Assembly (NCBI RefSeq): GCF_933775445.1
Contig: NC_065872.1
Span: 21,948,001-22,012,000, forward strand
Reading direction: 5' to 3'
Source of the DNA: Argentina anserina
Taxonomy: Eukaryota; Streptophyta; Magnoliopsida; Rosales; Rosaceae
Length of the DNA: 64,000 bases
Shown: piece by piece, positions 23,403 through 33,715 of the stretch
Layout: each line of letters starts with the position of its first letter
Numbering within the stretch: position 1 is the stretch's first letter
Position numbers and translations under genes: made by a program
The notes under the pieces: generated by a model
What the model was told of the DNA's origin: nothing
Database searches by the model: none
The model's input: only the letters and a program-made list of their open reading frames with translations

Positions 23403-23911
23403 TGGGTCGAGAGAGGCGCGATTCGCGCTGTTGGCAACACGTGTCGTACATGCATTGGGTGAACGTGTCATGGACGGTTCAATTTCTGGGGGAGGTGACG
23501 TTAGCCGAGGAAGCAGTTAATGCATGCAGTTATTGCGTGCGTTATTGAAGCGTCCTCTCGGTAACTCATGCCACGCGGCGGGATCTGGGGCGATGCCCTT
23601 TGGGTCAATGACTAAGATGTGAGTAACGGTTTTCTGTATCCAGTGGTTTGGGTTTGAGTTTTCCGTCGAAATTGGTAGGTTTTGGGTCTGTTTGATCTTT
23701 GGATAAGTGTTTTCCGGCTAAGTGGGGTGTTTGTGTTGGCGGTTGTCGATGAGTTTGGCCTGAAAATGAGTTTGGTGTTCTTTGTGTTCTCCATGTTCTT
23801 CATGTTCTCCATACTCTTCCTTGCGAGGTTCTTAGGCTAGATCTAATTAACTCTCTAACTTCTAGGTTTAGGTTGTTCGTCTTTGACTGCGGTGTTTCTT
23901 GCTGCGGTGTA

Positions 23912-26221
23912 ATGCCTATGATAAATATACTAACTGACACCAATTTCGCGCCTGCAAAGGGGAGTTGGTTTGTGTCATCATCCTCTGAATCGTGGACGAG
24001 TGAGTTGGAGGCCAATTACCTGAACTTGGTGCGGCGAAGCAGTGATGGTAATTCGCGTTATGAGGATCGCGTTGCTGTCTTTGTGAGAGTACTAGCGAAT
24101 TGGGAGAGTAGCGAATCGTCGGGCACAATGGAGTCAAGACACAAGGAGGTTGGAGAAAGTGAGATGTGCCCTGTTCCGAGCCAAGACCGAGGTGTGCGCG
24201 AGCGTATTACGAGCGATTCTGGGAGTAGCACCTCAAGTCCAACACTGAGTGCAGCGCATGTGAGGCGTTGGTTAGTTGGCGGAGTACAAAGGTCGGAGGT
24301 GGAAGAACCGCAGAGGGCGGACCCCGCCGCAATACTTGGCTACGTGGAGGCGTTCAAGCTGCCGGCTACGATCGTGGCCCGGGCCATTAAGCTGGATGAG
24401 TACGGATCAATACTGCCCGAAGAATATGCGCTGGTCAGTCCCTCCGTAATACGGCTCTGGGTGGAATTGCCATTGGACCTGCGGCTGTAGTGCTTGGTGG
24501 CGAAGTTCGGCTTGGCCTTTGGGAAAGTCAGTTACAACATGTGGCGGGTTATTCTTGGCCTCTGCTCGCTCTTCCAACTGTCGGGATGTTGGTTTCCCAC
24601 TGCGGCGGAGGTACTCCATTTCTTTAAGATAGACTATAACCAACGGAATGGAAATGGGGGGATTGTGCGGTTCGTTAGGCGGGACGAACGCAGTGAGTTT
24701 CAGGTCTTGGAGAATTGGCCCTCCTCGGAAGCTAACTGGCGTATTAACGGGGAAGAGTATCTCCTGGAGAAGCGCATCCCTTCGCATTTTCAAGCAATTA
24801 ACTGTAGGTGTTAATTTCTTATCAAGTGCTTGTTGTAGAATAATTGTTTACTAACGTATTGTTGTCCTTTTGTTACGCAGCAGGAAGGAGGTTAGTATTG
24901 TCGGAGTGCGAAGTCGACCGTGTCAATCATGTGACGTATCTTTGGAGGTGCCAAGGTGAGATTTGATCCACGATTTGAAGGTGTTGTCGAACCCGTACTT
25001 GCTATTTGAGCAAGGACTACTCCGCTGCCATCATGAATGACAACACTACGCTCTCATTTTCCACCCTTTATTTACCTTTTTTTTTGCGTACTGATAAGTT
25101 ATTGTGTGTGTAGCTATGATGCTCTCGGTAAACAGGAACTTCGAGAAATCGGAGTGTGTCTGCTACCTGAGGTTCTTACGGCCAGAAGACCCCAACGTAA
25201 CTTTGGACACTGAAGGTCTAGCCGTAACCATGCTGTAGCGTGTGATGGCGAAGAAAGTGGCGGCGTCCACTAAGGCAGTGAACGCGACAGTGAAGTGGGT
25301 TGAGGATTCTGCGCAGGTCGTGGATCTGCCTGTACCGTCCCACGCGAGCTTGCCGAATGAACAAGGCTTGCCTCGTCAAAGTGATGCAGAGGGTGTAGGT
25401 CGTTAGAGGTTGGTAAGAGGAAGAAGGTTCAAAAAGCGATCACCTCTCATCGAAAAGCGAAGTCCTCTGCCACTCCAGAAGACGTGGAAGATGTGACAGT
25501 CGAAGCACCACAGCCCAAAAGGCAGAAGACTACCCAAAAGGGACCCATAACCTTCATTGAATCCCGGGTCTATGAGGATCTTTCATCCCTGGACCGTAGT
25601 CCATTGAGCCAGCTGGGCACTAGGGATTTGGAAAAGCTGGTCCTGCTAAGCCGTGCCGGGCTTAAGGGGTTACGACAACTTGAGGGGTCCGGCCTGGAAG
25701 AGCGGCGTCTACTCGCCGAAGTGACCGAACGAGTTAGCAATCATGCCACAAGAGTATTGCTTCTGGAAAACGACTTGGCCAATGGCAAAGCCAAGCTGGA
25801 GAATGCGGCAAATCTGCAGGAGGATCTCCGCCAAGAGGTCGCCCGTTGGTAGGTGGCCGAGTTGTTGGCACATCAGATAGACGCGAAGAGAGATGCGGCG
25901 CAGTCGGTCCTTATCGAGGCAGATGGACTTGCCAGATGGGCGAAAGAGGAAGCGGAGGCGGAGAAGGCCCGCGTGGCGGAGGAGGCTGCAGCCAAAGCAG
26001 TGGCCGCATTCAAAGCATCCTCGGAGATGACGAAGTACTTGGAAAGGTATTACGTCACAGCCGTTGGCGATATGATTGCGCAGTTCCAAGAACTGAGAAT
26101 GCTGGATCTTGCGAACTACGAGGTTCGGCTAAGGGATAAGGGGTTGGAAGCGCCGCTGATGCCGCATGAGGTGGTCCCGCCTTTCAGACAGCCCTATTCT
26201 GCTGCGGAGGCCGAAGCGTAG
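23912..26221 (+). pseudogene. Antisense ORF of the Gypsy element (transposase_28-like, coiled coil)
   Basis: Encoded opposite to pol. The first part (23912 to about 24806) starts MPMINIL and contains a Ser-rich linker, then SPSVIRLWVELPLDL, a TAG, and FGLAFGKVSYNMWRVILGLC..W.PTAAEVLHFF. This resembles the plant 'putative gypsy-type transposon' domain (transposase_28, Grande gene 23-like). Possible introns lie at about 24806-24882 and 24956-25113 (acceptors TTACGCAG and TGTGTAG). The C-terminal part (25484-26221) is charged and Ala/Glu-rich (LARWAKEEAEAEKARVAEEA), a likely coiled coil, interrupted by TAG at 25850. Another TAG sits near 25238. In all three cases the neighbouring frame stays open. 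Function in the element's life cycle is unknown; here it is broken. Confidence 0.65.
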
Positions 26222-27093
26222 GAAGAAGATGGTAAAGAAATTTCTGACTTTTCTTTCTTTTGGTTTATCTTGTGATAATGACAGGTTTGATTCTAATCCG
26301 GAGACTCCTTCTCCTACTCCTCCTTCGCAGAGCGCCATAATGCACAATTACCGCAAGACGAACCGGGGCAAGCGGTGGAATTAGATGTTGCGCGAACCAG
26401 TGATGCAGCCTTAGCGGCGCCAGCATAGAAAGCTGCGGGGGAGAAACATGATGGGAGTTATAAAGACTTGGCGTAATGGAAGAACGTCTTTTGTCCCCGA
26501 AGTGCTTCATCATTTCTCACTTTTTATTTCATTGTATTTTTCCAGTTTTTGCTTCTGTAATGGGCGTTGTGCCGTACTGATTATCTTAATAAACTGAAGC
26601 CCTTTGGGCCTTTCAAGTAATTTGTCTCCTTTGTGATTGCCATAGCAAACGTTGTGTGATTGTTGTTTTATACTTTTGGCTACGTGCTCAATACTATATT
26701 CGTTGTGCGCACAATGAAATAGTTTGTCGAAGGAATTTAATTGTCGTGGTACGCTAGTGTACTGGCGTAGTAAGGATCAATGGTTTGAAAAATTCTTCAT
26801 TTCATTGATAGTCTGGCTGAAGCCGTATGTACAAACATAGCTTTGACAGTGTACCGTAAGTACTTAAAACAGTCCAAATCCCTATGTGTTGTGCTACGCG
26901 CAGACCTTTACTTGTAGTAGTACTTAAGCTGTTCCATGTTCCAATGGTGGGCTAGTCTTTCTTCGTACTTGTCCTCTAGGCAGTATGTGTTTAGTGTCAC
27001 GATCTCGACGACTTTATATGGTCCGTCCCATCTCAAGCGTAACCCAGTGACCTTTGTTTGGACCTTCTTTAGGACCTAGTCGCCGAGCTGAAG

Positions 27094-27950
27094 TCACCTG
27101 CTCTTCACTCTAGAGTTGTAGAAGCGTGCCACGCGCTGTTTGTTTAGAATGTTGTGATGGTGTGCTGCAATGCGTTTATCAAGTTGCATATTTTCCGAGT
27201 TGGTCTCGGGGTCGAACAACGAAACCCGTTGTGTTGGCTGGATTACTTCAATGGGAAGTACTACTTCCGTGCTGTACATTAAGCAGAAAGAGGTCTCGCC
27301 CGTGGCCTCTGTTGGCGTGGTGCGGATTGCCCATAGTACGTTGTCGAGCTTCTCGGGCCAAAGCCCCTTTGCTTCATCCTGTTTTTTCCTGAGGAGGCCC
27401 TTGATTAATTTGTTAGCAGCTTCCACTTGCCCATTGGTCATGGGGTGCGCAGCAGAAGCGAACTTAAGCGTAGTCCCTGTTGCTTTACATCTTGTGATGA
27501 GGTGGTCATTATTGAACTGTGTGCCATTGTCTGTGATGATAGACTCCGGCGTACCGTGGCGGTAGAAGATGTTGCGTTGTAGAAAGTTTTGGACCTTCTT
27601 AGTTGTTATTGCGGTCAAGGGTGCGGCTTCGATCCATTTGGAGTGATAGTTGATGCACATGATGACCCACTTAAATTGGCATTTCCTGACGGGAAGTGAG
27701 CCTATTAGATCTATTCCCCAGAGGCAGTTGATCCACGGGCTGACTATGTATGATAGTGGTTCTGAGGGTTGTTGTGGTATAGGCCCATGTATTTGACATT
27801 TATGGCAAAATATGGCTAGCTCTTGTGCGTAGGTGAAAATTGTGGGCGAGTAATATCATGTCCGCAGTGTTTTTCCAGCTAGTGCGTGGCTGCCATAGTG
27901 TTTACCGCAGTCGCCACTGTGGATTTCTTGCAAGATATGTTTGCCTTCTT
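27094..27950 (-). pseudogene. Gypsy integrase, degenerate
   Basis: Minus-strand reading gives the zinc-binding region (IHSGDCGKHYGSHALAGKTL ... CHKCQIHG), then WGIDLIGSLP with the first catalytic Asp, SKWIEAAPL, IITDNGTQF with the second Asp, and NGQVEAANK with the catalytic Glu. C-terminal LDNVLWAIRTTP and PTEATGETSF follow. A stop interrupts the zinc-binding part (after KTLRT) and the frame shifts near 27660. The open part 27660-27094 covers the catalytic core. DDE residues are intact, but the polyprotein is not translatable as one piece. Confidence 0.9.
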
Positions 27951-28300
27951 CAGTTGTAACGTATCTTAAATTGGCGTTCAGTAGGCCGTAGTAATAGAGT
28001 GTGCCGTTTCGCAAATGGTATCTCACTGCGCGTCTCGTTAGCTGTCTTGGCAGTGAAAGACCCGATAACTTTATTGACTACCAGTTGAAAGTTGCTGAAT
28101 ACGTTGATACTAGTTGCGCCAGTGCTGAGGACCAATTGTAGTCTTGCAATCAATGCTTCGTATTCCGCCACATTGTTGGAGGCAGCAAAATTGAATTTGA
28201 AAGCGTACTCTAGCTCGAGTCCCCCCGGTCCGCTCAAGATGATTCCCGCGCCACTAGACTTGGCGCAGCTGGAACCGTCTACATGTAAGTTCCATTGAGA
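27950..28300 (-). pseudogene. Second (archaeal-like) RNase H module
   Basis: NLHVDGSS..SGAGIILSGPGG, EYAFKFNFAASNNVAEYEAL and VFSNFQLVVNKVIGSFTAK match the additional RNase H of Tat-type Gypsy elements. The first Asp (HVDGSS) and the Glu (NVAEYEAL) are present; the usual SDSQLV Asp reads SNFQLV, an apparent loss. A stop or shift follows near 27950. Confidence 0.8.
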
Positions 28301-28498
28301 AATTGTGGTGGGGGTTATGACATAGTCTGGTGCTATTTCCGCCGTATCTTGGGGAATGATCTCTGTTATAAAATCAGCTTTGACTTGGCCCTTTATGGCT
28401 GGTTGTGGCTTGTATTCGATGTCAAATTCTGTCAGCTCAATAGCCCACTTACTGAGTCTCCCTGAGTGTTCTCGATTCTACAGTACTTGTTTGAGGGG

Positions 28499-29064
28499 TT
28501 AGTTTGTAAGTACGTGGATACTGTGAGTTTGGAAGTAGTGGCGCAGTTGTCTAGCTGCCACGATAAGCGCAAGGGCTAACTGTTCAAATGCTGGGTATCT
28601 TGTCTCTGGACCGTTCATGGCTCTGCCCGCGTAGAAGACTGGCAATTCTTCAGTTTCATCTCGGCGAACTAAGGCACTGCTAACCGCGGTTGTAGATACT
28701 GTAAGGTAAAGGTATAGTGGTTCTCCTAGCTGCGGGGTTGACAATAATGGCACCGCGACTAGATAGTCTTTTAACCCCTGAAAGGCTTCTTGGTAGTCAG
28801 GTGTCCATTCGATCAGCTTGCTCTTGGAGTGTCTTAACAATTTGAAGAATGGTTCACATTTGTCGGTCAGCCACGAGATGAATCGAGATAACGCCACGAG
28901 TCTGCCTTGAAGGGCTTCCACATCCTTCTTAAGTACCGGTTGCGCCATGTCCAGAATGGCCTGTACCTTTTCCGAGTTTGCCTCTTTGCCACGTTGACTG
29001 ACGATGTAGCCCAAGACTTACTTGTTGTCACGCCGAAAAAACACTTTTCTGGGTTCAATCTCAT
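28499..29064 (-). pseudogene. RT thumb/connection and first RNase H, degenerate
   Basis: Starts KMRLNPEKCFFGVTTSK, then (after a frame change near 29010) GYIVSQRGKEANSEKVQAIL, LQGRLVALSRFIS, WTPDYQEAFQGLKDYL and ALVRRDETEELPVFYAGRAM. This is the standard order of Gypsy RT thumb followed by the RNase H domain. RYPAFEQLALALIVAARQLR and HYFQTHSIHVLTN close it. Downstream the frame is broken. Confidence 0.85.
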
Positions 29065-29094
29065 CTTTTATTTTTTGAGCACGTTGAAGATGGT

Positions 29095-29346
29095 TTAGAG
29101 GTTGGCTACGTGGTCCTCAGCCTTGACGCTCTTGGCCAACATGTCATCCACGTATACCTCAATCTCGCGACGGATGTGCTTATCAAACATTTGCGTGACG
29201 CAACGCACATACGTAGCCCCTGCATTCTTTAATCCGAAGGGCATGACATTATAACAATAAAGGCCTCTGTCAGTAATGAAGGTCGTAGCCTTTTGATCCG
29301 CGGGGTTCATGCGTATCTGATTGTACCGAGAGTAGGCATACATCAT
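29095..29346 (-). pseudogene. RT palm fragment
   Basis: Contains AYSRYNQIRMNPADQ, TAFIT-like TTFITDRG, NVMPFGLKNAGATYV and the catalytic YVDDM box. The usual DAYSGYNQI Asp reads Tyr here, so one catalytic residue is lost. The fragment begins abruptly at about 29350; the fingers domain and everything upstream are missing. Confidence 0.85.
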
Positions 29347-29429
29347 AAACCCTTGGGCTGGGAAGCCCTAAAAATTTAGGGTGCGTTTAGCGTTTAGAGT
29401 TCAGGAGTTAGCGATGCGCCGCTTCTTCC

Positions 29430-29945
29430 TTCATACCCTAATGTGACTACCGGTGTGACCCCTAGTGTGGCTATTTGTGTCCTTACCAGTGTGACTACTG
29501 GTGTGACAACATTAATGCTGATATTTAGATATTATGAATTAATTTCAGAATTGCAAAATCACATAACAGTTATAAAGATTTGTTATTTCTAGTCATTCTT
29601 CTTTTTCTTCTTGTCACAACATAGTCACACTACCATATACACGGGTAGTCACACTACTAGATACAATGACAGTCATAATGTCGTTATTGTAACAACCAGT
29701 GTGACTACAAGTGTGACTGCAAGTGTGATTTGCAGTGGACAACATTATAACTACCAATGTGGCTCCTAGTGTGACACATGGTGTAATAGTCACACTACAA
29801 CTCACAATGGCAGTCACACTAACAGTTATAGGTGCAGTCACACTAACTGTCACAATGTCCATATTGTAACTACCAATGTGACTACTAGTGTGACACCTGA
29901 TGTGACTACTAGTGTGACACCTGATGTGACTATATTCGATAGGTG
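29430..29945. repeat. Degenerate GTGTGACTACTA minisatellite
   Basis: Short words GTGTGACTACTAGTGTGACA and variants (TGTGACTACCGG, GTGTGACACCTG), plus their complements TAGTCACACTA, recur dozens of times at irregular 9-18 bp spacing over 500 bp. Both orientations are mixed, so it can fold on itself. It directly abuts the truncated RT of the Gypsy element and may belong to the sequence that cut it. Confidence 0.7.
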
Positions 29946-30849
29946 TCGAGATAAATTTGTAAAATCCGCGAAAATTATGTTCAAATTCAAAGGAGATCGG
30001 TATGATTGTGCTCAGAATGAAGCAAATAGCTAGAATTATGGAGTTTAGGCTCTGGTTTCCCCGGAAAAGCTTGGAGCACCGCCATGGACAACGACAACCC
30101 CTTTCAAGGGTTTATGTGCCTTATACAGTGGTCGATTCGGAGTGAGTGTGATATCAAATGAAAGATAGGGGAAAAAGATCTTTCCAACGGTACCAACCAC
30201 ACTCAAATCCATCGCTGAACGGAAAAGTTATAGCCGTAAAAAGAAGAAAAAAAAGAGTGAGAAAGAGCAAAACAATGGAAGTTGTCGCTAGTGTCAGCAT
30301 ATACAATTAGTTGTTGGGAAGACTAGATCAATGTCGGGGCAGAAAAGTCGTTGGGACTGCGTGAGATCAAAGACATCGTGAATCTTCAAGGACGACCGTC
30401 GAGGCAAGGAGACGATTGGGGGATGCCGAAACAGGGTATTGTCGGTCTGCATGATGGCGGTGACGATTCCGGGTCCTAGAAAGTGTGTTGGGTTGCTCCA
30501 GTTTTAAGGAGCTACGTCGGCGTTGGATCCCCAGAACAAGGTGTCAGAATAGGGCTGCTATGGCGACGAGGAGAAGTTTGGGACAGGGAAATTTGGGCCT
30601 GCCTGAGGCGACGTTGGATGATGATGTTGACGGGAGGAGAAGATGGGTGCCCAGAAAAATTTTCTGGGTGTCCAAAGAAATTGAGATATCTGATTGTTTT
30701 TCTTTCCGACGACAACTTGTTGGTTATTGCTCAAAAGTTCCGACAAGGCCAAGAAGAAAAGGTTGTCGGTGATTGGGATTTCAGGGTTAGGATTTATTTT
30801 TCTGGTGACCTCATCGGTCAGACACTTTAGAACAAAGTTCATGATAACG

Positions 30850-31086
30850 TGTTCAAGGAGAAACAAAACAAATATAATAACAACGTAATGGAACAGAACG
30901 TAACTCTTTATTAATTGACAATGTGGCCTATATATAGACATTACATATGGAGTATCCCAAAGACTTAGAGACAAATATCTACATAAAGCATAATCTTCTC
31001 TAATAAGGAAACATAAATAGATTTATTAAAAAAACATAAATAGACTAAGACACATAAGGGTAGAATAATAATTCTCCCGAATTGTT
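30850..31086 (-). mobile_element. Copia LTR (first copy in the duplication)
   Basis: Plus-strand edges TGTTCAAGGAG and ATTCTCCCGAATTG. Contains the family's CCTATATATAG core and minus-strand AATAAAG. On the minus strand it is followed by CGTTATCATGAAC, a possible but poor tRNA-iMet primer site. Same family as 34089-34303, 37720-37936 and 43172-43380. Confidence 0.75.
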
Positions 31087-31867
31087 TTTTTAGAAAAAAC
31101 CACCACTATCTAAAAGAGATGAAAATAAAAATGAGATCGATTATAAGATAGAGACAATTGAAGACTTTTTTTCTATCAGAGTCCATTTCCATGTTGATGT
31201 CACCAACGGTACCAACCACACTTAAATCTATCGCCGAACGGAAAAGTTATGGCCGTAAAAAAAAGAAAAAAAAGAGTGAGAAAGAGAAAAACAATGGAAG
31301 TTGTCGCTAGTGTCAGCATATACAATTAGTTGTTGGGAAGTAGTATCAATGTCGAAGCAGAAAAGTCGTTGGGGTTGCGTGAGATCAAAGACATCGTGAA
31401 TCTGCAAGGACAACCGTCGACGGAAGGAGACGATTGGGGGATGCCGAAATAGGGTATTGTCGGTCTGCATGATGGCGGTGACGATTCTGGGTCCTAGAAA
31501 GTGTGTTGGGTTGCTCCGGTTTTAAGGAGCTACGTCGGCATTGGATCCCCAGAGCAAGGTGTCGGAATAGGGCTGCTATGGCGACGAGGAGGAGTTTGGG
31601 ACAGGGAAATCTGGGCCTGCCTGAGGCGACGTTGGATGATGATGTTGACGGGAGGAGAAGATGGGTGCCTAGAAAAATTTTCTAGGTGTCCAAAGAAATT
31701 GAGATATCTGATTGTTTTTCTTTCCGACGACAATTTGTTGGTTATTGCTCAAAAGTTCCGACAAGGCCAAGAAGAAAAGGTTGTCGGTGATTGGGATTTC
31801 AGGGTTAGGATTAATTTTTCTGGTGACCTCATCGCTCAAACACTCTAGAACAAAGTGCATGATAACG

Positions 31868-32108
31868 TGTTCGAGGAGAAACAAAACGAGTATAATAACA
31901 ACGTAATAGAACAGAACGTAACTCCTTATTAATTGATAATGTGACATATATATAGACATTACATATGGAGTATCCCGAAGACTCAGAGACTCATATCTAC
32001 ATAAAGCATAATCTACTCTAATAAGGAAATATAAATAGATTTATTAAAAAAAACATAAATAGACTAAGACAAATAAGGGTAGAATAATAATTAATTCTCT
32101 CGAAATTA
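31868..32108 (-). mobile_element. Copia LTR (second copy in the duplication)
   Basis: Plus-strand edges TGTTCGAGGAG and ATTCTCTCGAAATT; 1018 bp from the first copy. The identical flank beyond the LTR in both copies shows a segment duplication rather than two insertions. Confidence 0.75.
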
Positions 32109-32467
32109 TTTTTGTTTTTTTTAGAAAAAAAACCACCACTATCTAAAAGAGATGAAAATAAAAATGAGATCGATTATAAGATAAAGACAATTGAAGACTT
32201 TTTTTCTATCAGAGTCCATTTCCGTGTTGATGTCAGCAACGAAACCAGTTGGTCACCTCTAGTGTTAATACCAATCACGAAACTAAGTTACCAGTTGAAT
32301 TCAAAGTCAAATTCAATTTTCCGGCTAGGATTGCAACCATAACCACAGAAAAAAGAAAAAACCGAAAGCAGGTAGGGTAATCGGAAAACAATTTTATACA
32401 CCTGATTAATCCAGATCAACTACCTAAACATTTCACTTGCTTGATTAGCGGAACAATTGAACCACCT

Positions 32468-32920
32468 TTAGGGTTTCTTCATCATCTTCTTGAATTCCTC
32501 GAAGTTGACGTGGCCATCGCCGTCGGCGTCGACGGAGGCGATCATCTTGGCGCAGTCCTTACGCGAGCACTTCTGTCCCAATCGCTTGAGGACCTCGTGG
32601 AGCTCACCCGCGGAGATGCGGCCGTTCTTGTCGAGGTCGTAGAGGTCGAAAGCGTCGCGGAGATCCTTGGTGGATCCGCCGTTGAGAATCTCGGCGAACT
32701 CGTCTAGGTCAATGCGGCCGTCGCCGTCCTTGTCGAACTCGGCCATTATGGTCCTGACCTCGTCCGGCGTCGTCTCGGAGCCGAGCTCCCGGAAGATCTC
32801 CCTGAGCTCGTCGCAGCAGATCCTCCCGTCGCCGTTCTTGTCAAACTTGTCGAAGATCAGCTTCAGCTCCTCCGGCGAAGATCCGACTGCGCCGCCGCCT
32901 CTCAAGCTTCTCGACGACAT
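32468..32920 (-). CDS. Calmodulin-like protein with four EF-hands
   Basis: Intronless gene of 150 aa. The ATG at 32920 is chosen because MSSRSL begins the conserved part and lies 65-75 nt after a TATA box; the frame stays open upstream to 33304 but that stretch is not protein-like. Four canonical Ca2+-binding loops: D27-E38 (DKNGDGRICCDE), D63-E74 (DKDGDGRIDLDE), D95-E106 (DLDKNGRISAGE) and D131-E142 (DADGDGHVNFEE). All have acidic residues at loop positions 1, 3 and 12 except loop 1 and loop 3, which carry Asn at the variable position 3 or 5 as is common. The short Gly-rich N terminus and MMKKP end resemble CML23/CML24 (TCH2-like) touch- and hormone-responsive sensors. No signal peptide; probably cytosolic/nuclear. 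Codon use is GC-rich compared with its surroundings. Confidence 0.93.
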   Translation of the reverse strand: MSSRSLRGGGAVGSSPEELKLIFDKFDKNGDGRICCDELREIFRELGSETTPDEVRTIMAEFDKDGDGRIDLDEFAEILNGGSTKDLRDAFDLYDLDKNGRISAGELHEVLKRLGQKCSRKDCAKMIASVDADGDGHVNFEEFKKMMKKP

Positions 32921-32986
32921 CGTGCAATTAAGAGACCGGAATTCTCTGGTTCCGTGAAAACAAATAGAACCCGATCGCGCGACCTC

Positions 32987-32994
32987 ATTTATAG
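32987..32994 (-). promoter_or_regulatory. TATA box of the calmodulin-like gene
   Basis: Minus-strand CTATAAAT lies 67-74 nt upstream of the ATG, predicting a leader of about 35-40 nt. Confidence 0.6.
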
Positions 32995-33121
32995 AGGGGC
33001 ATACACTGCGGGCCCCACTCTCACTCGTTTTCCGGTACTCAAACGCGTTAACTTGCAGAACAAAACAGCTAAGATTTGGTCTGGCTACAATCCGCTGCGG
33101 CAGCTGTGTGAGGTTAGTGGA

Positions 33122-33127
33122 CACGTG
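33122..33127 (-). promoter_or_regulatory. G-box/ABRE (ACACGTGT)
   Basis: A palindromic CACGTG in the context ACACGTGT, about 200 bp upstream of the calmodulin-like start codon. It is a good bZIP/bHLH site and would fit stress- or hormone-responsive expression of a CML gene (inference). Confidence 0.5.
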
Positions 33128-33299
33128 TACGGTGTTCTGTGATTTGGCTGCGGGTGTAGAATTGATGGCGTGTTGACGCGTTGGAGAGGAATGGCGGTAC
33201 AAGGAAGTTAAGAATAGGAATCCTAGAAGGGAAGGTTTTAGAAGAAACGGTTGGGTGGTTAGTTGATGGTTACTTTGGTGTGACTCTCTCTCTCTATGT

Positions 33300-33706
33300 G
33301 TCACTCACCTATTCCCGCGTGGAATTAATTAAAATTAAAAATTAAAATAAAAAAAATAAGATTTGGGTAGAGGAGGAAAGCGCGTAAGGCAAGGAAAACG
33401 TACAACTCAAAAAAGGTGAGTTATGCAACATGCCCACGTCGATGTAAATTATGTGTCTTGACATCAACATGAGAATAAATCGAAACTACGAGAAATCGTG
33501 TACTTTTGTCCAGCTAGGTATTTGTTTGTAAGTTTGATTCCATAGAATGAAAGTGATGTGTGTGATCAAGCTATTATTATAGACAATTGAATTTTATTAA
33601 TTAAGTTGTGTACGTATTTAATGTAATCTTACCGTCAATTTCTACTATCACAAGTGGACATCGGTACCTTCTAACAAAGTTGGCCGGCGGAGTTGTTGGT
33701 TGGTCA
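33300..33706. other. No gene recognised
   Basis: AT-rich intergenic DNA between the calmodulin-like promoter and a Mutator-type element. Confidence 0.5.
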
Positions 33707-33715
33707 CAAATTTTC

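Larger units (their letters stand above)
22201..29350 (-). mobile_element. Truncated Ty3/Gypsy element, Tat-type lineage
   Basis: Minus-strand order from high to low coordinates: RT (29346-29095), RT connection/RNase H (29064-28499), second archaeal-like RNase H (28300-27950), integrase (27950-27094), an oppositely oriented ORF (23912-26221), a 66-bp tandem array, a polypurine tract and the 3' LTR. Two RNase H modules plus an antisense ORF before the 3' LTR are features of the Tat lineage. Gag, protease and the 5' LTR are gone: homology stops at about 29350, where unrelated repeat DNA begins. Several premature stops and lost catalytic residues make it inactive. Confidence 0.85.
30184..32238. 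repeat. Tandem duplication of a 1.02-kb Copia leader-LTR segment
   Basis: Sequence 30184-31202 is repeated at 31203 to about 32238 with an offset of about 1018 bp and only scattered differences. Each unit holds part of a Copia 5' leader, an LTR, and about 130 bp beyond the LTR. The joint at 31203 shares CAACGG with the start of unit 1. Twin ORFs at 30483-30830 and 31501-31848 are a by-product and match no known protein. Confidence 0.9.

Noticed and set aside
27126..27565. Plus-strand ORFs opposite integrase
   Set aside because: Shadows of the conserved integrase coding strand.
30483..31848. Twin 115-codon ORFs as a duplicated gene
   Set aside because: They lie in duplicated Copia leader sequence and match no protein family; frame is not supported by codon bias.
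32921..33304. N-terminal extension of the calmodulin-like ORF by 128 codons
   Set aside because: The frame is open, but the extension has low-complexity, promoter-like sequence including the TATA box and the G-box; the conserved protein begins at 32920.
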